A stretch of DNA of 64,000 nucleotides from Oscillospiraceae bacterium (GTDB lineage Bacteria; Bacillota; Clostridia; Oscillospirales; Acutalibacteraceae): contig DOQR01000009.1 in the NCBI GenBank assembly GCA_003514385.1, forward strand, positions 124,001 through 188,000. The letters are read 5' to 3'. This document shows, piece after piece, positions 51,099 to 60,308 of this stretch; the stretch's first letter is position 1; every line of letters starts with the position of its first letter. Made by a program: the position numbers and the translations under genes. The notes under the pieces are model-generated. The model searched no databases, was not told where the DNA came from, and worked only from the letters and a program-made list of their open reading frames with translations.

Positions 51099-52841
51099 AT
51101 GTATACTTTTGATGAAAAATTCAAAAAAGGCGCCGACCGCGCGTTCAGGGCGCAGCAGGGACTGACGGCTTTTTTGAGTGGGCTGAATAGAATTCTGCCC
51201 GAGCCGCCGGGATTCAAAACAAAAAAGCCGAAGGATGAGCACGAAGATACAATACGCATCGCTGACACTGCCGGCGACAGCTGGTATCTCGGTTTCTCCG
51301 AGCGGAGCATAACGCCGCCGGATATTGATGCGAAAAATTATTATATCGGCGGCAATCTTTCCGCTCCGCCGCGCAGGGTTCGCGGCGTGCTTGATGATAT
51401 AAAAGTGCGGGCGATAGCCATAAGCGACGGCGAGCAAAGAGCGGCTGAGGTGTTCTGCGCCGTTGACTGCATCGGGCTCACAAACACGGTCGTTCGCCGC
51501 ATACGCAGCGAGCTTGATTTGTTCTGCCGCACGAACAATGTCGGATATATCAATATTTTTTCGACCCACGCCCACAGCTCGATAGACACCATGGGCATAT
51601 GGAGCGTGACAGGGAAGAAGTTTTTTGAAAATATATCAAGGCTGATAACGCACTCGCAGCCCTTGCCGAGCGTTGACGGCGCGTTTATCGACTTGATAGT
51701 TGAAAAGACAAAGAAAGCCGTTGCCGAGGCGGTGAGAAATATGGAACCGGGGCGGCTTTTTGCGGCGCAGATAGGCGAAAACAGCGTCGAAAAGCTCGAA
51801 AAATATTCGACAAAAAAGCCGTATGGCGACATGACTCTGAGCGAGTACGGGATAAAAGATTTCATCTTCGCCAAGCGTCCGCCGCGCGAATATTCGCCGC
51901 GCCTCAACCGCCTGCGCTTCGTGCCCGACAACGGCGCGAGCCGCCCGACAGTTTTGGTCAACTTCGGCGCGCACCCATACGCAAACGGACTGCGGATAAA
52001 AAACAACCGCGGCGATATGCTCTCCGCCGATTTTCAGTTCTATATGGAGCGTGAGATAAACTCGGCGGGCGAAAACTTCATTTTTATCAACGGCGCTGTC
52101 AACGGAATATATCCGAACAGGGGAGCGGGCGGAGTAAAGGAAGAGAACTTTACACGCCAGACCGAGGCTCTCGGGCGCGATCTCGGAAAACTCGTCCTCG
52201 CGATGACTAAAGAGCGCGAAGAAATAGAACAAAATTCTCTGCTCTCGTCAAAAAACAGCGGTGAAGCGTATAAAAGCGCCGTCGAAAGAATAGGCAAATG
52301 CACTGTCGAAGAGCGCGAGCTTGAGCCGAAGCTTGTTTCAATACACAAAGAAACGGCGCTCAGGGTCGATAATCCGCTCGAAAAGATAATCGGGAAGCTC
52401 GGCTTCGCGTGCTTTGATATGACAAGACCCGCAAAGGGAATATATGAACTTGAGACGGAGACGGGATATCTCGAACTCGGCGGCGAGTTCAAAGCCCTGC
52501 TTGTGCCTGGTGAGATAACACCCGGTCTCGTCAGCGGCACAGGAGATATGCTCGCGGAAAACAGCATTACAAACAGGGCGAGCGGGTTCAAAAGCCTCTG
52601 TGATATCGTCGGCGGGGACACGGCGGTTTTCGGGCTCGCGAACGACGCGCTCGGATATATTATCCCGGACAACGATTATTGTATGTTCTTCGCGGGCTAC
52701 GGCAAGCTTGCGGAAAAGCTGTTCTTCAAAGATTACGCCCATTATCAGGAGATGTTTTCCATCGGCGCGCACACCGCGTCCGCGTTCGCCGCAGGTGTCG
52801 AGGACATGATGAAAAGCTTTAAAGCGCGGTTGAATAAATAA
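51099..52841 (+). CDS. Neutral/alkaline ceramidase-like protein
   Basis: A 580-residue protein. Residues 65-320 resemble the N-terminal domain of neutral/alkaline ceramidases: YLGFSERSITPPD, EVFCAVDCIGLTN, NIFSTHAHSSIDTMG (His/Ser-rich metal site), and LVNFGAHPYANGL. The C-terminal half has AVFGLANDALGYIIPDNDY, as in the family. Ceramidases are usually exported, but no signal peptide is visible here, so a cytoplasmic amidase or another substrate is possible. A single-gene unit with its own terminator. Confidence 0.72.
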   Translation: MYTFDEKFKKGADRAFRAQQGLTAFLSGLNRILPEPPGFKTKKPKDEHEDTIRIADTAGDSWYLGFSERSITPPDIDAKNYYIGGNLSAPPRRVRGVLDDIKVRAIAISDGEQRAAEVFCAVDCIGLTNTVVRRIRSELDLFCRTNNVGYINIFSTHAHSSIDTMGIWSVTGKKFFENISRLITHSQPLPSVDGAFIDLIVEKTKKAVAEAVRNMEPGRLFAAQIGENSVEKLEKYSTKKPYGDMTLSEYGIKDFIFAKRPPREYSPRLNRLRFVPDNGASRPTVLVNFGAHPYANGLRIKNNRGDMLSADFQFYMEREINSAGENFIFINGAVNGIYPNRGAGGVKEENFTRQTEALGRDLGKLVLAMTKEREEIEQNSLLSSKNSGEAYKSAVERIGKCTVEERELEPKLVSIHKETALRVDNPLEKIIGKLGFACFDMTRPAKGIYELETETGYLELGGEFKALLVPGEITPGLVSGTGDMLAENSITNRASGFKSLCDIVGGDTAVFGLANDALGYIIPDNDYCMFFAGYGKLAEKLFFKDYAHYQEMFSIGAHTASAFAAGVEDMMKSFKARLNK

Positions 52842-52842
52842 T

Positions 52843-52880
52843 TTTTCCCCGGTCATATTGTGCTGACCGGGGAAAATTTT
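52843..52880 (+). terminator. Terminator after the ceramidase-like gene
   Basis: TTTTCCCCGGTCA (52843-52855) pairs perfectly with TGACCGGGGAAAA (52864-52876), then TTTT. Confidence 0.93.
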
Positions 52881-53008
52881 AGATATCTTTAATATAGTAT
52901 TTATCTTCAATCCATTTTGCTGAAAACAGTCTTTGAAACTTACCGATATAATCACTGCTGCCGCCCGATCTTGGGCAGGTGGTGAGTGAGTGCGCCCTTG
53001 CGGATCGC

Positions 53009-53037
53009 TTGCGATTGAGGCACGAGTGTGCTATACT
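53009..53037 (+). promoter_or_regulatory. Promoter of the Nudix gene
   Basis: TTGCGA at 53009-53014 and TATACT at 53032-53037, 17-bp spacer; leader about 40 nt. Confidence 0.6.
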
Positions 53038-53081
53038 GAGCATCGGCTCAACAAATCGGAATTTGTGGAGGTAAACGAAAT

Positions 53082-53567
53082 ATGGAACTGTGGGACGCTT
53101 ATGATAGAGATTTCAAAAAGATTCAGGGTGTAACCTTGGTTCGAGGAGAGGTAATTCCAGAAGGCTTTTTTCATTTAGTCTGTGAAATAATTGTTAGACA
53201 TATAGATGGGAGTTATCTCATCATGCAAAGGGATAAAAGAAAGCATTTGGACGGAATGTGGGAGGCTACAGCGGGTGGTTCTGCATTACAAGGTGAAGAA
53301 CCTGCAATCTGTGCCGCTAGAGAACTTTATGAAGAAACGGGGATTACCTCCAATAATTTGGTAGAAATAGGAAGGGTGCTCCACCACAGCCATAAATCGT
53401 TTTATGTGGAGTATCTTTGCATTACGGATGTAGATGAGGATAGTGTCGTTTTGCAAGAAGGAGAAACATCTGATTATAAATGGATTACGGCTGACGAATT
53501 GCTAAAACTGTCCAGGAATGAGTTGGCAACGCAACGTATTCTAAATTTCGTTGAAGAACTTAATTGA
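53082..53567 (+). CDS. Nudix hydrolase
   Basis: A 161-residue Nudix protein of the YfcD/isopentenyl-diphosphate isomerase-like subgroup. The Nudix box GX5EX7REUXEEXGU is complete (GSALQGEEP then AARELYEETGI, residues 66-88), and an N-terminal extension precedes it. The substrate is unknown (a nucleotide or other diphosphate). Its codons are clearly A/T-richer than those of every neighbour (many AAA, GAA, TTT and TTG), suggesting recent acquisition. GTGGAGGT lies about 11 nt before the ATG. Confidence 0.9.
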   Translation: MELWDAYDRDFKKIQGVTLVRGEVIPEGFFHLVCEIIVRHIDGSYLIMQRDKRKHLDGMWEATAGGSALQGEEPAICAARELYEETGITSNNLVEIGRVLHHSHKSFYVEYLCITDVDEDSVVLQEGETSDYKWITADELLKLSRNELATQRILNFVEELN

Positions 53568-53668
53568 CAAATTCCAGTTTGTCGGTTTGATTTTCTCTAC
53601 TTTTATATTAACCGTTTAATTTAGAAAATACCTTTGACAAACTTCACTACAAGCAATATGAAAAGGAC

Positions 53669-53697
53669 AAAAGGGAGCAGAATTTCTGCTCCCTTTT
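53669..53697 (-). terminator. Terminator at the end of the aromatic operon
   Basis: A stem of at least 13 bp: AAAAGGGAGCAGA (53669-53681) pairs with TCTGCTCCCTTTT (53685-53697). On the minus strand it is followed by GTCCTTTTC. Confidence 0.8.
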
Positions 53698-53711
53698 GCC
53701 AAACCTGTCTC

Positions 53712-54944
53712 CTATATATCGGACGAGCCGAGCTCGTCCTTTATCCGCTGTGCGGTCAACACAGGGGATAAATCATTGTTAATTGCCGCGTCAGCGCAAT
53801 TTGAATATATCGGGTCGCGCGCCTTGAACATTTTGTCAAGCGTTTCGCGGCTCTTCGAGAGCGGTCTGCCGTCGAGCGAGAGCAGATCGAGGTCTCTTTT
53901 GAGATAATATATGCGCCCGTTGCCCTTGAGCGCGCGGACATTTCCGGGGTCGAGCACCGCACCGCCGCCCGTTGCGATTATCAGCCCTTTTTCTTTTGCC
54001 GCGCTGCGGACAGCCTGCGCTTCAATCTCCCTGAAGCGTTTCTCGCCGTATTGCGAGAATATTTCCGGTACGCTCATGCCCGCTGATTCTTCGACGAGCG
54101 AATCCGTGTCGACTGACTTTCGACCCGTGAGCCCTTCGAGCGCCGCCGCCACGGTCGTCTTGCCGCATCCGGGCATACCGACGAGGACTATATTCTGAAC
54201 ATCGAGCGCGAGCGAACGGAATACACGCTCGATTTCTTCTTTGCCTATCTCGGCGGAGCAGAAATATTTTGCGCTCTGCGCCGCCTGCGCGACGAGCATA
54301 TAGAGCCCGCCCGAGCATTTTATCCCGCGTTCGAGCGCCTGCATGATAAGCTCTGTGCGCAGCGGGTTATATATCACATCGAGCATCGCCTCGCAGTGCG
54401 GAAATTTGTCGAGGCTCGCCGCCGAGCTGCCGTTGTTCGGATACATTCCGACAGGCGTCGTGTTTATCAATACTTCGCAGTCGGCGAGCTTTTCGAGATT
54501 ATCGTAGTTGCATTCGCCGGAGCGGGAGACTACGGTTATTCTCTCTGCACCGCCGTCCGATGCCACGGCTCTCGCGGTCAGCGAGGTGCCGCCGCTGCCG
54601 AGAATGACGACCTTTTTGCCCGCAAAATCTATTCCCGCGCGCTCTGCCATGGATTTGAAGCCGAAATAGTCGGTGTTGAATCCGTGAAGCCCGTCCGATG
54701 TTCTGACAACGGTGTTGACGCTGCCTATTTTTTTTGCCTCGGGGCTGATGTATGAGCAGTAGGGCATGACCGTGCGCTTATATGGAATAGTCACATTGAA
54801 TGCGTCAAATTCTTCATTCTCCATGAACTCGCCTACCTTGTCTTTCGGCAGGCTGACCAGTTCATATGAATACAGTCCGAACGCCTCGTGAATGAGCTTC
54901 GAGTAGCTGTGACCGAGTCTTTCACCGATGAGTGCGCACTTCAT
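53712..54944 (-). CDS. aroE: Bifunctional shikimate dehydrogenase - shikimate kinase (AroE-AroK fusion)
   Basis: A 410-residue fusion. Residues 1-240 are AroE: shikimate-binding GHSYSKLIHEAF, catalytic-Lys segment NVTIPYKRTV, FNTDYFGF and the NADP loop LGSGGTSLTARAV. Residues about 245-410 are AroK: Walker A VGMPGCGKTT, VDTDSLVEE, RFREIEAQAV and IIATGGGAVLD. It reduces dehydroshikimate and then phosphorylates shikimate. The ATG at 54944 follows GGAGG by 6 nt, with 1 nt between it and the pheA stop. Last gene of the aromatic operon. Confidence 0.93.
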   Translation of the reverse strand: MKCALIGERLGHSYSKLIHEAFGLYSYELVSLPKDKVGEFMENEEFDAFNVTIPYKRTVMPYCSYISPEAKKIGSVNTVVRTSDGLHGFNTDYFGFKSMAERAGIDFAGKKVVILGSGGTSLTARAVASDGGAERITVVSRSGECNYDNLEKLADCEVLINTTPVGMYPNNGSSAASLDKFPHCEAMLDVIYNPLRTELIMQALERGIKCSGGLYMLVAQAAQSAKYFCSAEIGKEEIERVFRSLALDVQNIVLVGMPGCGKTTVAAALEGLTGRKSVDTDSLVEESAGMSVPEIFSQYGEKRFREIEAQAVRSAAKEKGLIIATGGGAVLDPGNVRALKGNGRIYYLKRDLDLLSLDGRPLSKSRETLDKMFKARDPIYSNCADAAINNDLSPVLTAQRIKDELGSSDI

Positions 54945-54945
54945 G

Positions 54946-56085
54946 TCAGACCTCCGAATAGCTGCCGAGGAACACGAACAGCTCCGGGCTGTCCGAAAGT
55001 TCGTCGAGCAGGGCAAGGACTGCGGGGGAGTATACTGACGCTTCGATGTCGAAATAGAACATGAATTCAAAGTCACTGCCGGCTATCGGGCGGCTCTCAA
55101 GCTTTGTGAGGTTGAGTCCGAGGACGGAGAACTTCGAGATGAGCGAATAGAGCGAGCCGGGTCTGTGCGGCAGGGAGAGCATGAGGCTTATTCTGTCCGC
55201 GCCGGGGAAAATCATGGCTTTCTTCGAGATGCAGATGAAGCGGGTGAAGTTGCCGTCCGTGTTCTGAACGCGGGTGTCAAGCTTTTTCAGGCCGTAGAGA
55301 TTCGCGCAGCCCGCCGACGAAATAGACGCGGCGTCGTGCCTGCCGCTCTCGTGGAGCATCTTTGCTGCGGCGGCGGTGTTGTCGCACACGGTGACTTTTA
55401 TGCCGGGGTGCGCCTTGAGAAACTCAGAGCACTGGCCGATTGCCTGCTCGTGGGAGAATATTTCCTTGACATCTTTGAGCTCGGTGCCGGGCAGGACGAG
55501 CAGGGAGTGGTCAACTTTGAGTTTGATGCTTCTTACAATATGGAAACGGTAATTTTTCATCAGGTCATAGACCTCGTTTACCGTGCCGTAGGTGCTGTTT
55601 TCAATCGGGAGAATACCGTATTCGCACAGCCCCTGTTCAACGGCGGCGAACACGCCCTCGAAATTCTTGAAATATGAGATGGACGGAGCAGTAAAGAGCT
55701 TGTCGCAGGCGAGCTGGGAATATGCGCCCTCAACGCCCTGGCAGGCGACGGTGCCGTGCTTCGGAAATATCGGCGGAGTGTTTTTGAGAGCATCGGTTAT
55801 AGTTTCCGAGATAACGCCGCCTTTTGCTGTCAGTCTCTCCTGATAAGAGCGGCTGACATCCATGAGGGTCGCGAAAAATGTGCGGGCGTAGTCTTCGAGC
55901 TCTTCGCCTGCTCCCGCCGCCGCGGCGGCAAGAATCTCGCGCTCTCTGCCCTGCTGGAGGACGGGCAGCTTGTTTTCTTTTTTATATTCCGCAACGCCGC
56001 GCACGGTGTTCATCCTCTGCTTGAAAAGCTCAAGCATCTGCGCGTCGATCGAGTCAAGTTCTTTTCTGTAGTCTGAAAGTTCCAT
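54946..56085 (-). CDS. pheA: Chorismate mutase / prephenate dehydratase (P-protein)
   Basis: A 379-residue bifunctional enzyme converting chorismate to prephenate and then to phenylpyruvate. Chorismate mutase occupies 1-85 (ELSDYRKELDSIDAQMLELF). Prephenate dehydratase occupies 110-290 (VACQGVEGAYSQLA, LPIENSTYGTVNEVYDL, DNTAAAAKML). The ACT regulatory domain runs from about 295 (HRPGSLYSLISKF, and KLESRPI, the Phe-binding ESRP motif), so feedback by Phe is expected. The ATG at 56085 is 9 nt after GAGG; the ATG at 56094 abuts that site. Confidence 0.95.
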   Translation of the reverse strand: MELSDYRKELDSIDAQMLELFKQRMNTVRGVAEYKKENKLPVLQQGREREILAAAAAGAGEELEDYARTFFATLMDVSRSYQERLTAKGGVISETITDALKNTPPIFPKHGTVACQGVEGAYSQLACDKLFTAPSISYFKNFEGVFAAVEQGLCEYGILPIENSTYGTVNEVYDLMKNYRFHIVRSIKLKVDHSLLVLPGTELKDVKEIFSHEQAIGQCSEFLKAHPGIKVTVCDNTAAAAKMLHESGRHDAASISSAGCANLYGLKKLDTRVQNTDGNFTRFICISKKAMIFPGADRISLMLSLPHRPGSLYSLISKFSVLGLNLTKLESRPIAGSDFEFMFYFDIEASVYSPAVLALLDELSDSPELFVFLGSYSEV

Positions 56086-56106
56086 TTTTACCATCCTCGT
56101 ATGAAT

Positions 56107-57183
56107 TTATTTGCCGAGCACTATATCAAGGACGGTCACTGCCGCCGCCGCTTCGACGCAGGGGACTGCGCGCACCGCGATGCACGGGTCGTGCCTGCCT
56201 CTGACTTCGAGGCGAGTCTCTTCGAGCGAGTCGAGATTGACGCTCCTCTGCGGCAGACCTATCGACGGGGTTGGCTTGAACGCCGCTCTGAATATTATCG
56301 GCATTCCGCTCGTGAGTCCGCCGATGATGCCGCCGTGGTTGTTCGTGACCGTTTTTATCTTGTCGTCAATGAGGCAGTAGGGGTCGTTGTGGACGCTCCC
56401 GGTCATGTCCGCCGCAGAGAATCCCGCGCCGAACTCGATTCCGCGCACGCCGCCGATGCCGAATATCATTGAAGATATCCTGCTTTCGACCGAGCCGAAT
56501 ATCGGGTCGCCGAGCCCCGCGCCGAGTCCCGTGACCGCACATTCGACTATTCCGCCGACGGAGTCGAGCGACTCTTTTGCCTCGATTATTTTCTTCGTCA
56601 TCTCTTCGCCCGCCTTGTCGTCAATGGTGGGGAAGAGCTTTGCTTTGAGCTTGTCAAAAATCCCGTTGTCCGGGTTGCAGGGGTCAAACGGCGCGTCGTC
56701 AATGCCCGCCGCACGCGAGAGATGCGCGGCAATTTTTACGCCATTTCGCGCGAGTATCTGTTCGCTTATCGCGCCTGCGACGCAGAGGGGAGCGGTCAGC
56801 CTGCCGGAAAACTGCCCGCCGCCGCTTCGGTCGTTCGCGCCGCCGTATTTGACGAACGCGGGGTAGTCCGCATGGGACGGACGCGGAATATTTTTCATGT
56901 TTTCGTAGTCCGCGGGACGGATGTTGCTGTTGCGTATTATCGCGCAGAGCGCCGCGCCCGTTGTTCTGCCGCCGAGCAGACCGCACAGAAATTCAGGCTT
57001 GTCCTCCTCTTTTCGCGGAGTGCTCCACGCCTTGCCGCCCATTCTGCGGCGCATGAACTGCATTATCTGCTCCTCGTCTATCGCTTCGCCTGCGGGCAGT
57101 CCCTCAATAACAACTCCGACTGCGCTCGCGTGCGATTCGCCGAATACCGTGAGCTTTATGTTCTGTCCGTTTTCAGATGACAT
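56107..57183 (-). CDS. aroC: Chorismate synthase
   Basis: FMN-dependent conversion of EPSP to chorismate. The 358-residue protein has FGESHASAVGVVIEGLPAG, RRRMGGKAWSTPRKEEDK, RPSHADYPAFVKYGG, the RSGGGQFSGRLTAP block and a DNHGGIIGGLTSGMPI motif. The ATG at 57183 follows GGGAGG and overlaps the 3' end of aroA by 11 nt, indicating translational coupling. Confidence 0.95.
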   Translation of the reverse strand: MSSENGQNIKLTVFGESHASAVGVVIEGLPAGEAIDEEQIMQFMRRRMGGKAWSTPRKEEDKPEFLCGLLGGRTTGAALCAIIRNSNIRPADYENMKNIPRPSHADYPAFVKYGGANDRSGGGQFSGRLTAPLCVAGAISEQILARNGVKIAAHLSRAAGIDDAPFDPCNPDNGIFDKLKAKLFPTIDDKAGEEMTKKIIEAKESLDSVGGIVECAVTGLGAGLGDPIFGSVESRISSMIFGIGGVRGIEFGAGFSAADMTGSVHNDPYCLIDDKIKTVTNNHGGIIGGLTSGMPIIFRAAFKPTPSIGLPQRSVNLDSLEETRLEVRGRHDPCIAVRAVPCVEAAAAVTVLDIVLGK

Positions 57184-58366
57184 CCGCTTTTCCTCCCAGT
57201 TTTCTGTAGTCTTCAAAGAAGTTCGGATATGATTTGTTCACCGCCTGCGCGTCATGTATAACAACGGGATTTTTGCATATGCACGCCGCGACTGCCGCCG
57301 CCATGACGATGCGGTGATCGTTGAACGAATCGACCTCGCCGCCGGGGAGTGTGCCCGTGCCGTGGACGGTCAGGGAATCCTCCGTGCTTTCGGCCGAACC
57401 GCCGAGTGAATTTATCATCTTTTCGACCGCCTCGATGCGATCGCTCTCTTTTATTCTTAGCCGCGCGGCGTTTGTAAATATCGTATCGCCCAAAGCCGCG
57501 CAGGCAGCTGCCGCGAGGGTCGGGAAGAGATCTGGACACTGCGAAATATCGATTTTAATGCCGCAAAGTCCGTTTCCTCGGACTGAAATTATATCGCCGC
57601 ATTTTACATCCGCGCCGAAGTCTTTCAGTATACTCACAACCGCTCGGTCGCTCTGCCGGTTGTCGAGTGACAGCCCCGTGATATCCGTCTCTCCGCCGAG
57701 CGCGCCTGCGCAAAGGAAGAACGCGGCGTTCGACCAGTCGCCCTGAACGCGCGGGGAGTCGGGCTCGATATATTTTTGCGGACCTTTTATTTTGTATCCG
57801 CTCTGGGTCTCTTCTATATTAATAGAAAAGCTTCTGAGCGTATCGAGCGTCATGTCAATATATCCGACCGATTCGCGCTTGCCCTCTATTACGATTTCAC
57901 TGTCGCCGTCAAGCAGCGGCAGGGCAAAAAGCAGACCCGATATGAACTGCGAGCTGATGTTGCCGGGGACTCTGAATACGCCCGGATGAAGCCGCCCCGA
58001 GACTTTTATCGGCAGATTATCAGCAGAAATCACTGCGCCGTTTTCTCTGAGTGCGTCGGTGAGCGCCGACATCGGGCGCTCCGGCAGCCTGCCGTGGCCG
58101 ATGAATTCTGCATTTATTCCGAGCGCCGAGGCGACGGGAAGCAGGAAACGAAGAGTCGTTCCGCTCTCGCCGCAGTCGAGGATGCCGCCGTCATGCAGCT
58201 CATTGAGACAGCGAAAGGTTGCGCGCGTGTCCTCGGAGGTGCAGAGCGATTCGGAATTTTTTTTGCCTGCGAGCGCCACGGCTGTCATCAGCCTGTGCGC
58301 GTGCGACTTTGATGGCGGAGCTTCGAGAGTGCCACAAAGCTTGCCCGGTGTTATCCTGATATCCAT
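57173..58366 (-). CDS. aroA: 3-phosphoshikimate 1-carboxyvinyltransferase (EPSP synthase)
   Basis: Adds PEP to shikimate-3-phosphate. The 397-residue protein shows PPSKSHAHR at the substrate site, CGESGTTLRFLLPVA, GNISSQFISGLL, RLRIKESDRIEAV and FNDHRIVMAAAVAA. The ESGTTLR motif has E and T where the class I consensus has NAGT, as in class II-like enzymes that vary here. The ATG at 58366 follows GGAGG by 6 nt, 11 nt after aroB. Confidence 0.94.
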   Translation of the reverse strand: MDIRITPGKLCGTLEAPPSKSHAHRLMTAVALAGKKNSESLCTSEDTRATFRCLNELHDGGILDCGESGTTLRFLLPVASALGINAEFIGHGRLPERPMSALTDALRENGAVISADNLPIKVSGRLHPGVFRVPGNISSQFISGLLFALPLLDGDSEIVIEGKRESVGYIDMTLDTLRSFSINIEETQSGYKIKGPQKYIEPDSPRVQGDWSNAAFFLCAGALGGETDITGLSLDNRQSDRAVVSILKDFGADVKCGDIISVRGNGLCGIKIDISQCPDLFPTLAAAACAALGDTIFTNAARLRIKESDRIEAVEKMINSLGGSAESTEDSLTVHGTGTLPGGEVDSFNDHRIVMAAAVAACICKNPVVIHDAQAVNKSYPNFFEDYRKLGGKADVI

Positions 58367-58377
58367 TGCGCCCTCCG

Positions 58378-59424
58378 TCAAAGAGAATATATGCTTTCGA
58401 GCTCGTCCGGGCTTGTCTTATATAGGATGCACTCGCCGATTTTAGTCGGCAGAATGAGATTTATTCCCGCCGAGCTGCATTTTTTGTCGCGATGCATGAC
58501 TCCCGCGAGCTCGTGAACGGGAATATCGGTCGAGACGGGGAGCCCGTTTTGTGCCATAACTTTTTTCACGCGCTCCGATATATCATCTTTGCACACGCCG
58601 AGCTTTTGCGCCGCGATGCAGGCGCGAACTGTGCCTATCGCCACCGCGTGACCGTGTGAAACAGCAAAATCGCTGCACCGCTCTATTGCGTGGCCGAGCG
58701 TATGCCCGAGATTGAGCTTCTGACGCTCGCCCGTATCAAATTCGTCGCGCGAGACTATGTCGCTTTTTATCTCGACGCAGCGGCGCACGATGTTCTCTAT
58801 ATTGCCTTTTACGTTGCCTGACTCGAAATTTTCAAAAAGACTTTCATCGGAGATTATGCCGTATTTTATACTCTCCGCCGCGCCGTCGGCAAAGAGCGAA
58901 TCGCTCAGCGTGTCGAAGCAATCGGGGTCGCACAAAACGAGCGACGGCTGATGAAATGCTCCGGCGAGGTTTTTGCCCTCCGGGAGATTGACTCCCGTTT
59001 TGCCGCCGACCGAGGAATCGACCGCCGCCAAAAGCGTCGTCGGTATCTGGATGAATCTGACTCCGCGCAGATACGCGCTCGCCGCAAAGCCGGTTACATC
59101 GCCGACTATTCCGCCGCCGAGGGCTATGAATATATCGCTCCGGTTGAGGCTGAGCCGCACCGCGAACGAGAGGATGTCGCCGACTGTTTTGAGGCTCTTG
59201 TGCTCCTCGCCGTCCTCAAAGACGAACTTTTCGCAACTTATCCCCGCGCTTTTCAGCGACTCGAGCGCGGCTTTTGAATATAGCCCGTCCACCGTGCGGT
59301 CGGTTATCAGCAAAGCTCTGCCGGCGCTCGTGTATTCTTTTATAAGCTCTCCGGCTCTTTTTAATATCCCGCGCTCAATGAGCACATCGTATTCGGTCGA
59401 TGCCCTGACTTTTACGGTCTGCAT
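58378..59424 (-). CDS. aroB: 3-dehydroquinate synthase
   Basis: NAD-dependent cyclisation of DAHP. The 348-residue protein has ALGGGIVGDVTGFAASAYLRG, TLLAAVDSSVGGKTGVN, and the metal ligand regions GAAESIKYGII and NLGHTLGHAIE. The ATG at 59424 is 8 nt after AGGAG; an in-frame GTG at 59433 overlaps that site. It lies 18 nt after tyrA. Confidence 0.95.
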   Translation of the reverse strand: MQTVKVRASTEYDVLIERGILKRAGELIKEYTSAGRALLITDRTVDGLYSKAALESLKSAGISCEKFVFEDGEEHKSLKTVGDILSFAVRLSLNRSDIFIALGGGIVGDVTGFAASAYLRGVRFIQIPTTLLAAVDSSVGGKTGVNLPEGKNLAGAFHQPSLVLCDPDCFDTLSDSLFADGAAESIKYGIISDESLFENFESGNVKGNIENIVRRCVEIKSDIVSRDEFDTGERQKLNLGHTLGHAIERCSDFAVSHGHAVAIGTVRACIAAQKLGVCKDDISERVKKVMAQNGLPVSTDIPVHELAGVMHRDKKCSSAGINLILPTKIGECILYKTSPDELESIYSL

Positions 59425-59442
59425 GGTCTTCACTCCTGTTTT

Positions 59443-60273
59443 TTATCCGCAGATGGCTTTTCTCTTCGTGCCGTCCTCGAGCAGGGCTTCGAGCTTCGCC
59501 CTGTCGTTTGACGCTATCGCGTCGCGGTATTCGGTCAGATTATTTATAATGTTATCTATTTCGTTCAAAAGATTGTCGCCGTTTTCGAGGAACAGCTCGC
59601 TCCACATATTTGAGTTGAGCGACGCGACGCGCGTCATGTCTTTATAGCTGCCCGCGCTCATGCCCGTGTGCTCGAGTGCGGTCGGGCTCTTGATATATGC
59701 GCTTGCAACGACGTGCGCGAGCTGAGAAGTGTAGGCGATAATTCTGTCGTGCTGTTCGGGAGAAACAACGGTGATGCTGCCGAAGCCTATCGAGAGGAAC
59801 ATCTGCTTTATCTCGTGCAGCAGTGCGATGTCCGTGCCGCCGTCGGGGGTCAGGATCATCGAAGCGTTGTTGAACAGCATGCCGAACGAGCTGTCAAACC
59901 CCCATCTCTCGACGCCCGCCATCGGGTGTCCGCCGATGAATTCAAAGCCGTGGGCTTCTGCAAGCTCATGGGCGGGTGTAAAGACATATCGCTTTACACC
60001 GGAGCAGTCTATGACGACCGCGCCTTTTTTGATCATATCCGCCTTGCTCTGAAGAAATTCGACCGTTGATTCGGGATAGAGTGCGATTATAACTCTGTCG
60101 CACTGCGCGAGGATATCGTCCGTCAGTTCACCGTCTATCGCACCGACGAGCTTCGCCTTGAGCATGACGCTCTCGTTTATATCAAGACCGTAAACCTCGC
60201 TGTCCGTGTTGTCTTTGAACGCTTTTGCCATTGAACCGCCTATGAGTCCGAGGCCTATAACTGCTGTTTTCAT
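59443..60273 (-). CDS. tyrA: Prephenate dehydrogenase
   Basis: NAD(P)-dependent oxidative decarboxylation of prephenate to 4-hydroxyphenylpyruvate, toward Tyr. The 276-residue protein has the Rossmann start IGLGLIGGSMAKAF, GGHPMAGVERWG and HDRIIAYTSQLAHVVASA. There is no ACT domain, unlike many Bacillus TyrA proteins. The ATG at 60273 is 11 nt after AAAGGA. Second gene of the operon, 35 nt after aroF. Confidence 0.94.
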   Translation of the reverse strand: MKTAVIGLGLIGGSMAKAFKDNTDSEVYGLDINESVMLKAKLVGAIDGELTDDILAQCDRVIIALYPESTVEFLQSKADMIKKGAVVIDCSGVKRYVFTPAHELAEAHGFEFIGGHPMAGVERWGFDSSFGMLFNNASMILTPDGGTDIALLHEIKQMFLSIGFGSITVVSPEQHDRIIAYTSQLAHVVASAYIKSPTALEHTGMSAGSYKDMTRVASLNSNMWSELFLENGDNLLNEIDNIINNLTEYRDAIASNDRAKLEALLEDGTKRKAICG

Positions 60274-60308
60274 AATTATTATATCCTTTCGACAGACTGT
60301 TGGCAACC

